DNA from: Hydrogenophaga crassostreae
Lineage (GTDB): Bacteria > Pseudomonadota > Gammaproteobacteria > Burkholderiales > Burkholderiaceae_C
Direction of reading: 5' to 3'
Length of the DNA: 64,000 nt
Assembly: GCF_001761385.1 (NCBI RefSeq)
Contig: NZ_CP017476.1
Span: 2,903,501 to 2,967,500, forward strand
Part shown: one piece after another, positions 26,008 through 35,416 of the stretch
Layout: every line of letters starts with the position of its first letter
Position numbering within the stretch: position 1 is the stretch's first letter
Made by a program: the position numbers and the translations under genes
Notes under the pieces: generated by a model
Database searches by the model: none
Told to the model about the DNA's origin: nothing
What the model saw: only the letters and a program-made list of their open reading frames with translations

Positions 26008-26124
26008 CGATTGAGTGGGGTCCGGTAAGTCGTTCAGTAATTCACTGACAACAATGATAATTCAAGGAGCCAACAGGCCAATGGCCCGAAAAGGGCCATT
26101 TTTGACCCGATTCAGGCTGTTTGA

Positions 26125-26148
26125 CGCGAAAAACAGCTGTTTTTCGCG
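26125..26148. repeat. 24-bp perfect palindrome between clpP and clpX
   Basis: Positions 26125-26136 are the exact reverse complement of 26137-26148 (arm CGCGAAAAACAG), with no spacer. It begins eight bases past the clpP stop. In RNA it would fold into a hairpin, but no T run follows in the direction of transcription. It could be a regulator site, an mRNA processing or stability element, or a poor terminator. Confidence 0.75.
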
Positions 26149-26156
26149 AAAGCCCA

Positions 26157-26774
26157 TCAGGAAACGCTCGGGCGTTTGTCGATGACTTTGTCGATGATGC
26201 CGTATTCGGCTGACTCGGCGGCAGTCATGTAGTAGTCGCGCTCGGTGTCACGAATGACCTTTTCCAGCGGCTGGCCGGTGTTATCGGCCAGTATCTTGTT
26301 GAGCTGCTCGCGCGTCTTCAGAATTTCACGGGCCGAAATTTCGATTTCGGTGGCCTGACCTTGAGCTCCGCCGGAGGGCTGGTGAATCATGATTTTGGAG
26401 TTGGGCAACGAAAAACGCTTGCCTTTGGCACCGGCCGAAAGCAGGAAGGCACCCATGCTGGCAGCAAATCCAGTGCACAAGGTTGACACATCTGGCTTGA
26501 TGAAATTCATGGTGTCGAAAATGGCCATGCCCGCGCTCACCGAACCACCTGGTGAGTTGATATAGAACGAGATGTCCTTGTCGGGGTTCTCACTCTCAAG
26601 GAACAACAGCTGTGCCACAACGAGGTTGGCGGAGTGGTCATTGACCGGCCCCACCAGAAAGATCACGCGCTCTTTGAGCAGGCGTGAGTAAATATCGTAA
26701 GCGCGTTCCCCGCGACCCGATGTTTCGATCACCATGGGGACCATGCCCAGGCTTTGTATGTCCATTGCGCTCAT
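26157..26774 (-). CDS. clpP: ClpP protease subunit
   Basis: A 205-residue serine peptidase forming the tetradecameric ClpP chamber. The triad is Ser106 (GFAASMGAF), His131 (IMIHQPSGG) and Asp180 (ERDYYMTA). The short N-terminal propeptide (MSAMDIQSLG) is typical of proteobacterial ClpP. GGAGA precedes the ATG. It lies between tig and clpX, the conserved gene order. Confidence 0.98.
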   Translation of the reverse strand: MSAMDIQSLGMVPMVIETSGRGERAYDIYSRLLKERVIFLVGPVNDHSANLVVAQLLFLESENPDKDISFYINSPGGSVSAGMAIFDTMNFIKPDVSTLCTGFAASMGAFLLSAGAKGKRFSLPNSKIMIHQPSGGAQGQATEIEISAREILKTREQLNKILADNTGQPLEKVIRDTERDYYMTAAESAEYGIIDKVIDKRPSVS

Positions 26775-26904
26775 GCATTTCTCCGTGAATTGATCATTTG
26801 CTCTACCCTTACTGTAACCAACCCGTCAAGGTCGGGTTTGCGTTGCGGGCATAGGGGTAAGGGTCATATGGCGAGTGTGTTTCAAATCACAAGCGCCAGA
26901 CGAC

Positions 26905-26928
26905 AAAAAAGGGCGGATCACTCCGCCC
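26905..26928 (-). terminator. Terminator of tig
   Basis: A 7-bp stem GGGCGGA / TCCGCCC (26911-26917 with 26922-26928) is followed on the minus strand by six T. It lies 34 bases beyond the tig stop and upstream of clpP, so clpP probably has its own promoter in 26775-26904. Confidence 0.85.
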
Positions 26929-26961
26929 TCATTTGCGTTTCTAGGCAAAAAGCCTCGTAAA

Positions 26962-28272
26962 TCAGGACTGGCCCATCAGCTCGTCGAAATCCACAGCCTT
27001 TTCGGTGACCTTGGCTTTGGACATCACAAACTCGGCCACATTGTTTTCAATCACGATGGCTTCAACTTCAGCCATGCGGCGGTTGTCGCTGGTGTACCAG
27101 CGCACAACATCTGCGGGTTTTTCATAGGAAGCAGACAACTCGTCGATGTGGGCCTTGATCTGGTCAGGCGTTGCCTGCAGTTCATTGGTTCGAACCAGCT
27201 CAGCCACCACCAGGCCCAGCCGCACACGGCGCTCGGCTTGTGGACGGAACAAATCCTCCGGGATAGGGGCCTTGTCGGCGTCTTTCACTCCACGCTGCTT
27301 CAAATCGGCACGGGCACCTTCAACCAGACGCTCCAGCTCAGACTGCACCACGGCATTGGGCAAATCAAGCTCCGCCTTGCTGGCAAGCGCGTCCATCGCA
27401 GCGGTCTTGTTGCGGGCCAGGACACGGAACTTCACTTCACGCTCGAGGTTCTTGCGGATGTCGGCACGCAGACCTTCGACCGTGCCTTCGGCGATGCCGA
27501 GCGACTTCGCCAAGGCTTCGTCCACTGCAGGCAGGTGAGCAGCTTCGATCTTGTTGACCGTGACCATGAAGTCGGCGGTTTTGCCAGCCACGTCTTTGCC
27601 ATGGTAGTCGTCAGGGAACGGCAACGGGAAGGTTTTGGACTCGCTGGACTTCATGCCGCGAACCGCTTCTTCGAACTCTTTCAGCATCTGGCCATCGCCC
27701 ACGATGAACTGGAAACCGTCGGCCTTACCGCCCTCAAATGCTTCTCCATCGATCTTGCCAGCGAAGTCGATCGTCACGCGATCGCCATCGGCAGCCGCTT
27801 GGTCCTGGGCCCGCTGGGCAAAGGTGCGGCGTTGCTTGCGCAGGATGTCGAGCGTGCGGTCGATAGCAGCGTCGCTCACTTCTGCAGTGACTTTTTCGAC
27901 TTCGGCGGTCGCGAGATCACCAATGGTGACTTCGGGATACACCTCAAATACGGCGTCAAATGCCATCTGGCCTTCGGGCGCTTCTTCCTTTTCGGTGATT
28001 TTGGGCTGGCCAGCCACGCGAACCTGTGCCTCGGCAGCTGCCGTGGCAAACGCCTCGCCCACCTTGTCGTTCATGACTTCGTAGTGAACTGAGTAGCCAT
28101 AACGCTGAGCAACAACGTTCATGGGTACCTTGCCCGGACGGAAACCGTCCATCTTCACATCGCGGGCGAGTTTTTTGAGTCGCTTGGATACTTCGATCTG
28201 GATCACATCGGCGGGAAGCGTCAGCGTGATTTTGCGCTCAAGCTTTTCGAGGGTTTCAACGGTCACGGTCAT
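26962..28272 (-). CDS. tig: Trigger factor chaperone
   Basis: A 436-residue ribosome-associated chaperone and peptidyl-prolyl isomerase. The N-terminal ribosome-binding domain contains the signature GFRPGKVP, the middle FKBP-like domain lies near residues 160-245 (DRVTIDFAGKIDGEAFEGG), and a helical C-terminal chaperone domain follows. The ATG at 28272 has GGAGA upstream and matches the family start (VTVETLEKLERK). It heads the tig-clpP-clpX-lon group and follows a tRNA-Leu gene. Confidence 0.97.
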   Translation of the reverse strand: MTVTVETLEKLERKITLTLPADVIQIEVSKRLKKLARDVKMDGFRPGKVPMNVVAQRYGYSVHYEVMNDKVGEAFATAAAEAQVRVAGQPKITEKEEAPEGQMAFDAVFEVYPEVTIGDLATAEVEKVTAEVSDAAIDRTLDILRKQRRTFAQRAQDQAAADGDRVTIDFAGKIDGEAFEGGKADGFQFIVGDGQMLKEFEEAVRGMKSSESKTFPLPFPDDYHGKDVAGKTADFMVTVNKIEAAHLPAVDEALAKSLGIAEGTVEGLRADIRKNLEREVKFRVLARNKTAAMDALASKAELDLPNAVVQSELERLVEGARADLKQRGVKDADKAPIPEDLFRPQAERRVRLGLVVAELVRTNELQATPDQIKAHIDELSASYEKPADVVRWYTSDNRRMAEVEAIVIENNVAEFVMSKAKVTEKAVDFDELMGQS

Positions 28273-28339
28273 GCGTTTCTCCAAAGCAAAAAAAGCGGTC
28301 GGCCTGTGCCAACCGGTAAATGTGTATTCATCAATGAGA

Positions 28340-28426
28340 TGGTGCGCGGGGCGGGACTCGAACCCGCACAGTATTGCTACCGTCAGGACCTAAACCTGGT
28401 GCGTCTACCAATTTCGCCACCCGCGC
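28340..28426 (-). tRNA. tRNA-Leu (UAG)
   Basis: An 87-base gene with CCA. The acceptor GCGCGGG pairs with CCCGCGC, the anticodon loop TTTAGGT gives UAG, and a long variable arm marks it as leucine. It lies 67 bases upstream of tig on the same strand. Confidence 0.94.
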
Positions 28427-28471
28427 TCCTGAATCTCAGGCTTGAAACGGGGGCACTAGACCCCCATTGAC

Positions 28472-29173
28472 TCAAGCCCGCTTTACGGCAACCTTCGATT
28501 GTAGCCGCTGGCGAAGTGCCCGGATTGCACTCCCTGGCGTTGTCAGCACGGGCAAGCCAACCGCCTGCTCCACTGCGACGTGGGCGCGGGCCATGCTGAA
28601 CTGCGCCAGCGCGATCACAGTGCAGCCCTGCTCTTTCAATGTTTGAGCGGCCTTCACAACGAGTGCATCGTGAAGCTCGCTATCTCCACGGTTCAAGGCA
28701 TCCATGGCCTCGGTGCACAACGCTGTGGCCAGATCAGTCCCCGCCGGAAATTCGGCTGGCATAGAGGTCAATGTGGGGGCGAATGATGCAACCAAGCCGA
28801 TTCGACCGCCCGCAGCGGCCACCACGGCTTCGTCCACCATCGCCTCATTTGGCTTGAGAACGGGCATGGACGGCCGCCTCGCAGCAACTGCCTCGATGCA
28901 CGAACCGAAGGCGGAGCATGTGAACAGAAGTGCCTGTGCGCCGGTGTTTTCAGCGTAGGCGGCAAGGGCCTCAAAGCGCTGGTGCATTGCTGCGTCCAGC
29001 CCGCGCCCACCCGCAACAGTGTTGCGCGCCAGATCCGCAGACAAGCTGTCGTCCAGCAGGTTCATGCACACTGCCTCGGGCCAAGCCCGCTGCATGGCCT
29101 CGTTGATCGGGTTCACCGAATGCGCCAATGCGTGAATCAGCGCCACCCGCGGCCCGGTCACTACCGCGTTCAT
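28472..29173 (-). CDS. Asp/Glu racemase-superfamily enzyme lacking one catalytic Cys
   Basis: A 233-residue protein of the aspartate/glutamate/hydantoin racemase fold. The first catalytic position is kept (Cys86 in LLFTCSAFGS) with a further Cys92, but at the second site, usually Cys in a VxxGC/LAC context, the sequence is IALAQFSMA with Gln191. A two-base racemase needs both thiols, so this may be a decarboxylase, isomerase or one-sided enzyme. The ATG at 29173 overlaps the TRAP permease stop as ATGA, implying translational coupling and a role in metabolising the imported compound. Cys184 lies nearby and might substitute. Confidence 0.8.
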   Translation of the reverse strand: MNAVVTGPRVALIHALAHSVNPINEAMQRAWPEAVCMNLLDDSLSADLARNTVAGGRGLDAAMHQRFEALAAYAENTGAQALLFTCSAFGSCIEAVAARRPSMPVLKPNEAMVDEAVVAAAGGRIGLVASFAPTLTSMPAEFPAGTDLATALCTEAMDALNRGDSELHDALVVKAAQTLKEQGCTVIALAQFSMARAHVAVEQAVGLPVLTTPGSAIRALRQRLQSKVAVKRA

Positions 29174-31749
29174 GCCGCTTTGGGCGCAGTACGGCGCCGG
29201 CGCTGTAACCAGACCACCAAACCAAGCAATACAAAGGCGGGCACATACAGCCATTCTTTGGCAGGACGATCGGCGGCCACCTCCATCGACGTGATACGGA
29301 AGCTTTGCTCAATGCCCAGCTTCTCAGCCTGGCTGCCAAACTTCACCCCGACCACCATCAGCGAATCGCCGTCGGCCATCACGCTCACCCCCGAAGTAGC
29401 CAGGCGCGACTTGACATCGCCGGGCTCACCCAAGGGCAGCAACACACCCTTGCGAATTTCGTCGCCATTCAGGTTCAGCCCCTCAATCCATGCCCTCTTG
29501 CTGCTGTTGGCAGGTGCGTCGGTGATCACCTTACTCATCTGCTCACCTTTGACCTCGTCAAATGCTGGGTGGATCATGTCCATCCAGAAGCCAGGGCGGA
29601 ACAGCGTAAAACAGACCAGCAACATGGCCAAGGATTCGTACCAGCGGCTGCGCACGATGAAGAAGCCTTGTGTCGCCGCAGCAAATATGAGCATCGCGAT
29701 CACCGCCGTTCCAACGGTCATGATCAGATGCAAGGGGCCATCCAGACCGATCAACAGCAACTGGGTATTGAAGATGAAGAGAAACGGCAAGATGGCCGTG
29801 CGCATGCTGTAGAAGAACGCGGTGACGCCGGTCTGAATGGGGTCGTGCCGAGCAATGGCCGCTGCGGCAAACGAAGCCAGCCCCACCGGAGGCGTCACAT
29901 CGGCCATGAGGCCAAAGTAGAAGACAAACAGGTGCACCGCAATCAACGGCACGATCAGGCCACTCTGCGCGCCCAACTCCACCACCACGGGTGCCATCAG
30001 CGTAGACACCACGATGTAGTTCGCCGTGGTCGGTAAGCCCATGCCCAGAATCAGGCTGATCACGGCCACCAGCACCAGCATCAGCATGAGGTTGCCGCCA
30101 GACAGGATTTCCACCAATTCGGTCATGACCAGGCCCACGCCGGTGAGCGAGACGGTACCCACAATGATGCCCGCAGCGGCCGTTGCCACACCGATACCAA
30201 TCATGTTGCGAGCCCCTGTTTCAAGGCCCGAAATCAAATCGGCGATGCCGTTCTTGAAGTCGCCCGCAATGTTGTGGGCACCCCGCATGACGCCAATGAT
30301 GGGCTTTTGTGTGAGGATGATGAAGACCATGAACATGGTCGCCCAGAAGGCCGACAGCGCGGGCGACAGCTGCTCTACCATCAGACACCAGACGAGCACC
30401 ACGACAGCCAGCAGGTAGTGCAGACCCGAGCGCACCGTAGGGCCCGTTTCGGGCAGTTCGAACACCGGGGCATTGGGATCGTCCAGCTGAAGCTCCGGCT
30501 GGCGCGAACTGACCCAGAGCAAGCCCAGGTAGGCAGACATCAGCAACACGGCAATGGCCGGAATCGCGGCGCCACCGAGAGATGACTTGAGGAAGCTGAT
30601 GGTGTAGTAGGTGATGCCTGCGAGCACGAAGAAGCCCGCAACCGTGGTCACAAAAGCGATCAATCGCTGCATGCCCGTGGACTGAACCCGCCGTGGCAAG
30701 CCTTGCATGTCGGCTTTGAGCGCCTCCAGGTGCACGATGTAGAAAAGCGCGATGTAGGAAATGATCGCCGGCAAGAATGCATGCTTCATCACCTCGATGT
30801 ATGGAATGCCCACGTACTCCACCATCAGGAATGCAGCAGCCCCCATGACCGGTGGCATCAACTGACCGTTGACTGATGAAGAGACTTCGACAGCGCCAGC
30901 TTGATCACCTCGGTATCCGACCCGCTTCATGAGCGGAATGGTGAAGGTGCCGGTGGTCACCACGTTGGCAATCGACGAACCAGAAATAATGCCGGTGGCT
31001 GCAGAAGCCACCACAGCCGCTTTGGCCGGGCCACCGCGCATGTGACCCAGCAACGCAAACGCGGATTTGATGAAGTAATTGCCGGCGCCGGCTTTGTCGA
31101 GCAGTGATCCAAACAGCACAAACAAGAAGATAAAGCCGCTGGACACACCCAGCGCCACGCCAAACACACCTTCCGTGGTCAACCACTGATGGGTCATCGC
31201 CCGGTCGAGAGAGGCGCCCCGGTGGGAGAGCAAATCTGGCATGTAGGGGCCACCAAAGGTGTAGCCGAGAAACACCAGCGCGACAATCACCATCGGCAAG
31301 CCGAGCACCCGGCGTGTCGCTTCCAGCAGGAGCACGATACCGACCACAGCCGTCCACACATCAAACGGGATCGGCTGCCCAGGGCGGGTCGCCAGCTCTC
31401 GGTAAAAAATAAAGAGGTACGCTGCACAAAAGGCCCCGACCAAAGCAAACACCCAATCCAAGATGGGCACATGGTCGCGAGGTGACCGCTTGGTTGCCGG
31501 ATAGGCCATGAATGAAAGAAACACCGCAAAGGCCAGGTGAATGGCCCGGCTTTCGGTGTCATTGAGCACAAAAATGCCCAGAGAAAAGGGCAACGGCGAC
31601 GCGATCCACAACTGGAACAGCGACCAGGCCACCGCCACAACGAGTAGCAAGCGGCGCACAAACGGGCCAGGTTGTCGCCCGCCCGAATCGTTGTCTTGCA
31701 CCAATTGGTTGACGTCGACCTCAGGTGGGCTTGTATCTTTATTTTTCAT
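29170..31749 (-). CDS. TRAP transporter permease, fused 4TM/12TM (TAXI type)
   Basis: An 859-residue multi-pass protein in which the small and large TRAP membrane subunits are fused, the arrangement paired with TAXI binding proteins. Many hydrophobic helices are visible, with conserved segments such as GMGLPTTANYIVVSTL and MADVTPPVGLASFAAA. A soluble C-terminal extension of about 150 residues (DUF3394-like), enclosed by a final helix, lies at the end. Transport is secondary, driven by H+ or Na+. The ATG at 31749 has AAGGA upstream. It follows the TAXI gene by about 120 bases and is coupled to the racemase-like gene. Confidence 0.93.
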   Translation of the reverse strand: MKNKDTSPPEVDVNQLVQDNDSGGRQPGPFVRRLLLVVAVAWSLFQLWIASPLPFSLGIFVLNDTESRAIHLAFAVFLSFMAYPATKRSPRDHVPILDWVFALVGAFCAAYLFIFYRELATRPGQPIPFDVWTAVVGIVLLLEATRRVLGLPMVIVALVFLGYTFGGPYMPDLLSHRGASLDRAMTHQWLTTEGVFGVALGVSSGFIFLFVLFGSLLDKAGAGNYFIKSAFALLGHMRGGPAKAAVVASAATGIISGSSIANVVTTGTFTIPLMKRVGYRGDQAGAVEVSSSVNGQLMPPVMGAAAFLMVEYVGIPYIEVMKHAFLPAIISYIALFYIVHLEALKADMQGLPRRVQSTGMQRLIAFVTTVAGFFVLAGITYYTISFLKSSLGGAAIPAIAVLLMSAYLGLLWVSSRQPELQLDDPNAPVFELPETGPTVRSGLHYLLAVVVLVWCLMVEQLSPALSAFWATMFMVFIILTQKPIIGVMRGAHNIAGDFKNGIADLISGLETGARNMIGIGVATAAAGIIVGTVSLTGVGLVMTELVEILSGGNLMLMLVLVAVISLILGMGLPTTANYIVVSTLMAPVVVELGAQSGLIVPLIAVHLFVFYFGLMADVTPPVGLASFAAAAIARHDPIQTGVTAFFYSMRTAILPFLFIFNTQLLLIGLDGPLHLIMTVGTAVIAMLIFAAATQGFFIVRSRWYESLAMLLVCFTLFRPGFWMDMIHPAFDEVKGEQMSKVITDAPANSSKRAWIEGLNLNGDEIRKGVLLPLGEPGDVKSRLATSGVSVMADGDSLMVVGVKFGSQAEKLGIEQSFRITSMEVAADRPAKEWLYVPAFVLLGLVVWLQRRRRTAPKAA

Positions 31750-31871
31750 TCGAGTATTCCTTGACCTGTCTTGGCCCGAGACCCGGTTACCCAGGGCTTT
31801 CGTGTCCCTGAAAACAAACAACCCCATGAACGGAGACCGCGCATGGGGTGGCTACCAGAAGCGGGGTTGGA

Positions 31872-32858
31872 TTACTTCATCCAGCCCTTTTCCTTGTAGT
31901 ACTTCACAGCACCTGGATGCAAGGGAGCCGACAGACCATCCTTGATCATGTTTTCAGGATTCAAGTTGGCGAACGCGGGGTGCAGCTTCTTGAAGTCGTC
32001 GAAATTCTCGAAAACCGCCTTCACCAGCGTGTAGACCATATCGTCAGGTTGCTTGGCCGAGGTCACGAAGGTTGCCAACACACCGTAGGTCTGGGTAGGC
32101 GTGTCGTTGCCCTTGTACATGCCGGCCGGGATCGTGGCTTTGGCGTAGTACGAATTGGCGGCCACCAGCTTGTCGATGCCAGGACCGGTGATGTTCACCA
32201 GTTTGGCACCACAGGTGGTCACGGGATCCTGGATGTTGGCGCTGGGGTGACCCACGCCATAGAAGAACGCATCGATCTTGTTGTCGCACAGCGCAGCACC
32301 ATGCTCGTCGGCTTTGAGCTCGGCAGCCAGACCAAAGTCCGACAGCTTCATGCCCTGAGCCGCCAGCAACTCGTCCATGGATGCACGGGTGCCCGAACCA
32401 GGGTTGCCCACGTTCACACGCTTGCCCTTGAGATCAGAGAAGTTCTTCACGTTGGCATCAGCGCGGGCCAACACAGTGAAGGGCTCAGGGTGAATGGAGA
32501 AAACCGAACGCAGATCAGCGAATGGGCCACTGCTTTCAAAAGCCTTCGTGCCCTTCAGTCCGTGGTAGTTCCAGTCGGACTGGGCCACACCAAAGTCAAG
32601 GTCGCCCCCCTTGATGGTGTTGATGTTGGCCACGGACCCACCGGTGGATTCCACCGTGCAGCGATAGCCATGGGTCTTGCGGTCCTTGTTGACCAGTCGG
32701 CAGATCGAGCCGCCAGCAGCGTAGTACACGCCGGTGACGCCGCCGGTGCCGATGGTCATGAATTTCTGTTGCGCCTGCGCGGCCATGGGCATGCCCATGG
32801 TGAGTGCTGCAGCGGCGATCGACATGCTGGACAGCGTCGCTTTGAGGGAAATGGTCAT
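31872..32858 (-). CDS. TAXI-family TRAP transporter substrate-binding protein
   Basis: A 328-residue periplasmic binding protein. A signal peptide ends near residue 29 (AAQAQQ), then FMTIGTGGVTGVYYAAGG, the signature TAXI start, and TVESTGGSVANINTI. TAXI proteins bind organic anions such as glutamate or dicarboxylates, but the ligand here is unknown. AAGGAG precedes the ATG. It is first in the transport unit, followed by the permease and the racemase-like gene. Confidence 0.95.
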   Translation of the reverse strand: MTISLKATLSSMSIAAAALTMGMPMAAQAQQKFMTIGTGGVTGVYYAAGGSICRLVNKDRKTHGYRCTVESTGGSVANINTIKGGDLDFGVAQSDWNYHGLKGTKAFESSGPFADLRSVFSIHPEPFTVLARADANVKNFSDLKGKRVNVGNPGSGTRASMDELLAAQGMKLSDFGLAAELKADEHGAALCDNKIDAFFYGVGHPSANIQDPVTTCGAKLVNITGPGIDKLVAANSYYAKATIPAGMYKGNDTPTQTYGVLATFVTSAKQPDDMVYTLVKAVFENFDDFKKLHPAFANLNPENMIKDGLSAPLHPGAVKYYKEKGWMK

Positions 32859-33032
32859 ATTGACTCCTTGTTGTAGGTTAAAAACGAAATCGACAGTTGC
32901 GCTGCGACTCCTCGATGGCCCATGAAGCGCTGGCGTTTCCCCTGTTCAGTGGGTGTGCCAACCGCAGAGGCATGACCACCCGGCTAACCTTATGCTACCC
33001 CGACTCCTGTCGGAGTTTTCTCGGGTTTTGCC

Positions 33033-33061
33033 ATTATATTTGCATATGTAATGCATAAGAA
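33033..33061 (-). promoter_or_regulatory. Candidate promoter of the TAXI/TRAP unit
   Basis: On the minus strand a consensus TATAAT (33038-33033) has TTCTTA (33061-33056) 17 bases upstream. The predicted start near 33026 gives a leader of about 168 bases before the TAXI ATG. An inverted repeat TGCAT-N5-ATGCA (33041-33055) lies within the spacer, suitable for a repressor. A weak 5-bp hairpin (33003-33016) sits early in the leader; nothing else is evident in 32859-33088. Confidence 0.5.
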
Positions 33062-33088
33062 ATACTGCTTATGGTTGGAAACAGCGCC

Positions 33089-34450
33089 TCAAACGGTCGA
33101 GGCAATGGCGCGATCGACGGCACTGCCCAGGCGATGCACGATCTGCGCCAATTCATCCTCGCTGGCGATAAATGGCGGTGCCAACAAGATGTGGTCGCCA
33201 CGTACACCATCGACCGTTCCACTCATGGGGTAAACCATCAGGCCCTCCACCATGGCTTCGGACTTGATACGTGCATGCAGTTTCCGTGCCGGGTTGAACC
33301 ATTGCTTGCTTCCGCGCTCGGCCACCAGCTCAACGCCCCAGAACAAGCCTCGACCGCGAATGTCGCCCACATGGGGATGATCTCCGAACCGAGCCTTGAG
33401 CAAGGCTTGCAACGCAGCACCTCGCGTTCGAACCTGGTGCAGCAAATCGTCGCGAATGATCACCCGCTGCACCGCCAGTGCCGCCGCGCAAGCCACGGCG
33501 TGCCCCAAATAGGTGTGTCCGTGTTGAAACAAGCCACTGCCCTGCCGAAACGCATCAACCAGTTTGGCCTGGGCCAATACCGCGCCAATCGGTTGGTAAC
33601 CCCCGCCCAAGCCTTTGGCAATCGTCAACAGATCGGGCACCACGCCCTCTTGCTCGCAAGCGTGCAAGGTTCCGCTGCGGCCCATGCCACACATCACCTC
33701 ATCCAGAATGAGCAAAATGCCGTGGCGGTCGCAGAGTTCCCGCACACCTTTGAAGTAGCCAGGCACCGGCGTGAGCACACCCGCCGTGGCGCCACCAATG
33801 GTCTCGGCCACAAAGGCCATCACATTTTCGCCGCCCAACTGGTCGATTGCCTCTGACAACTCGGCCACCAGTCGCTGCCCGTATTGTTCAGGCGTTTCGT
33901 CGGCCCGGCAGTCGCGGTATTCATAACAAGGCGAGACATGGGTCACATCCATCAACAGCGGTTTGAACTGCTCGCGGCGCCATGCGTTGCCACCCACCGC
34001 CAACGCACCCAGCGTATTGCCGTGGTAACTCTGGCGCCGGGCAATGAAATGGCGCCGCTGTGGTTGGCCGATTTCAACAAAATACTGGCGGGCCATTTTG
34101 AGCGCTGCCTCAACAGCTTCAGAACCACCGCTCACAAAATAGACGTGGCTCATGCCATCTGGAGCACTGTCGATCAACAATTCCGCCAGCTCTTCAGCCA
34201 CTTCTGTGGTGAAGAAGCTCGTGTGGGCGTAGGCCAACCGGTCAAGCTGTTCGTGCATGGCAGCGATCACATCAGGATGCCCATGGCCCAGGCACGACAC
34301 AGCCGCGCCACCCGATGCATCGATGTAGCGCTTTCCGGCAGCGTCGATCAATTCGACACCGCGGCCGCCAACGGCTACCGGCAAGCCACTTCGAAGTTGC
34401 CGATGAAAAACCTTGGAATTTTGTCCAGAGGAATTGGAATGAGCATTCAT
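33089..34450 (-). CDS. Class III PLP-dependent aminotransferase
   Basis: A 453-residue omega-type aminotransferase (acetylornithine/GABA transaminase superfamily). The PLP lysine is Lys279 (TIAKGLGGGYQ), Asp250 (ILDEVMCG) contacts the cofactor, and SGGSEAVEAALKMAR is the phosphate-side motif. Substrate specificity is not readable; beta-alanine, taurine-like or diamine substrates are possible. It lies between the RpiR regulator (54 bases upstream) and the TAXI/TRAP genes on the same strand, so it probably acts on the imported compound. Confidence 0.92.
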   Translation of the reverse strand: MNAHSNSSGQNSKVFHRQLRSGLPVAVGGRGVELIDAAGKRYIDASGGAAVSCLGHGHPDVIAAMHEQLDRLAYAHTSFFTTEVAEELAELLIDSAPDGMSHVYFVSGGSEAVEAALKMARQYFVEIGQPQRRHFIARRQSYHGNTLGALAVGGNAWRREQFKPLLMDVTHVSPCYEYRDCRADETPEQYGQRLVAELSEAIDQLGGENVMAFVAETIGGATAGVLTPVPGYFKGVRELCDRHGILLILDEVMCGMGRSGTLHACEQEGVVPDLLTIAKGLGGGYQPIGAVLAQAKLVDAFRQGSGLFQHGHTYLGHAVACAAALAVQRVIIRDDLLHQVRTRGAALQALLKARFGDHPHVGDIRGRGLFWGVELVAERGSKQWFNPARKLHARIKSEAMVEGLMVYPMSGTVDGVRGDHILLAPPFIASEDELAQIVHRLGSAVDRAIASTV

Positions 34451-34504
34451 GGGTAAGGATCAATCAAAAGAAGGTTGAATAGTGGGGGCAGAAAAGAAGC
34501 TCCG

Positions 34505-35404
34505 TCAACTCGGCGGAGAGCCGGCTTTGGTTGGGCGAGGCCCACGCGGCCCACCTGCCCAATAGGTTCGGGTTTCGCGGTGACGTTGCTGGCGCTGCGC
34601 CAAACGCCGGGTCACGGGATCACCACCCCGCACCGCCACTTCGTTCATCAGCGCTTCGCCAAGGGCCTGCGCCCCCGTCATGGAGTGAAAGAAGCCCGTC
34701 GCCCGGGTCTCAAACTGCAACACCCAGCGCGCCACCTGAGCCAGCGGCGACAAGGGGCTGTCGGTCAGCGCCAGCACGGGCACGCCTCTGGCGTGTGCTT
34801 CCTGGGTCGCCTCAACCACCGTCCGGGCGTAAGGCGCCTGGCTCACCACGACCAAGAGGTCGGCTGAGTCCAGATCGGCCAAGCGGTCGGCGCCCGCATG
34901 CGACGCATCGGCAGCCAGCCAGGTGCCGCTGCGCAGCCAGTCACAGGCGTATTGCAGTGACTGGGCGACGCCAAAGCTGGCGCGCGAACCAAGAAAGGCG
35001 ACCCCGCGGGCCGTCAGAATCGCCTGGGCAGCAGCGACCACCGTGGTTTGCGCGTTGTTTTCAATCGAGCGAACGTTGCCCATCTGCGCTTGAATCAACT
35101 GGTCCAGCGCATCGTGGCCTTCGCTCACAGCAGCCAGTTCATTGATCGGGGTTGAGCGGCGCGAGGCGTCGCTCAGGTGCAAGACCACCGGCGCTCGCAA
35201 CCCTTCAAAGCCGCCCACGCCCAAGGCCCGCGCCAAGCGTGTCATGGTGGCCGGCGCAACGCCCGCAGCCTGCGCGGTTTGCCGCATCGACTGCAAGCCA
35301 AGAGCCGACGGGTGTTCGCGCACCCAACGCGCCGCGCGCTGCAGCTCCGGGCTCAAGGCCTCGAAATGCTGGTCAATCAGTTGGGTCAGTTGGTGGAGGG
35401 GCAA
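34505..35404 (-). CDS. MurR/RpiR-family transcriptional regulator
   Basis: A 299-residue repressor-type regulator: an N-terminal HTH_6 domain (about residues 1-75; AQAAGVAPATMTRLARALG) and a C-terminal SIS domain (about 125-255; VAFLGSRASFGVAQSL) that in other members binds a phosphosugar or related effector. The start is probably a TTG at 35404, since no in-frame ATG or GTG precedes the HTH; no good ribosome site is seen. A consensus TATAAT and two GAAACATTTG repeats lie just upstream, suggesting autoregulation. It heads the aminotransferase-TAXI-TRAP-racemase group. Confidence 0.88.
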   Translation of the reverse strand: MPLHQLTQLIDQHFEALSPELQRAARWVREHPSALGLQSMRQTAQAAGVAPATMTRLARALGVGGFEGLRAPVVLHLSDASRRSTPINELAAVSEGHDALDQLIQAQMGNVRSIENNAQTTVVAAAQAILTARGVAFLGSRASFGVAQSLQYACDWLRSGTWLAADASHAGADRLADLDSADLLVVVSQAPYARTVVEATQEAHARGVPVLALTDSPLSPLAQVARWVLQFETRATGFFHSMTGAQALGEALMNEVAVRGGDPVTRRLAQRQQRHRETRTYWAGGPRGPRPTKAGSPPS

Positions 35405-35416
35405 CTTGTTCGCAGT

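Noticed and set aside
26080..26100. Hairpin AATGGCCC/GGGCCATT between clpP and clpX as a terminator
   Set aside because: The T run lies on the plus-strand side only, while both genes are transcribed on the minus strand.
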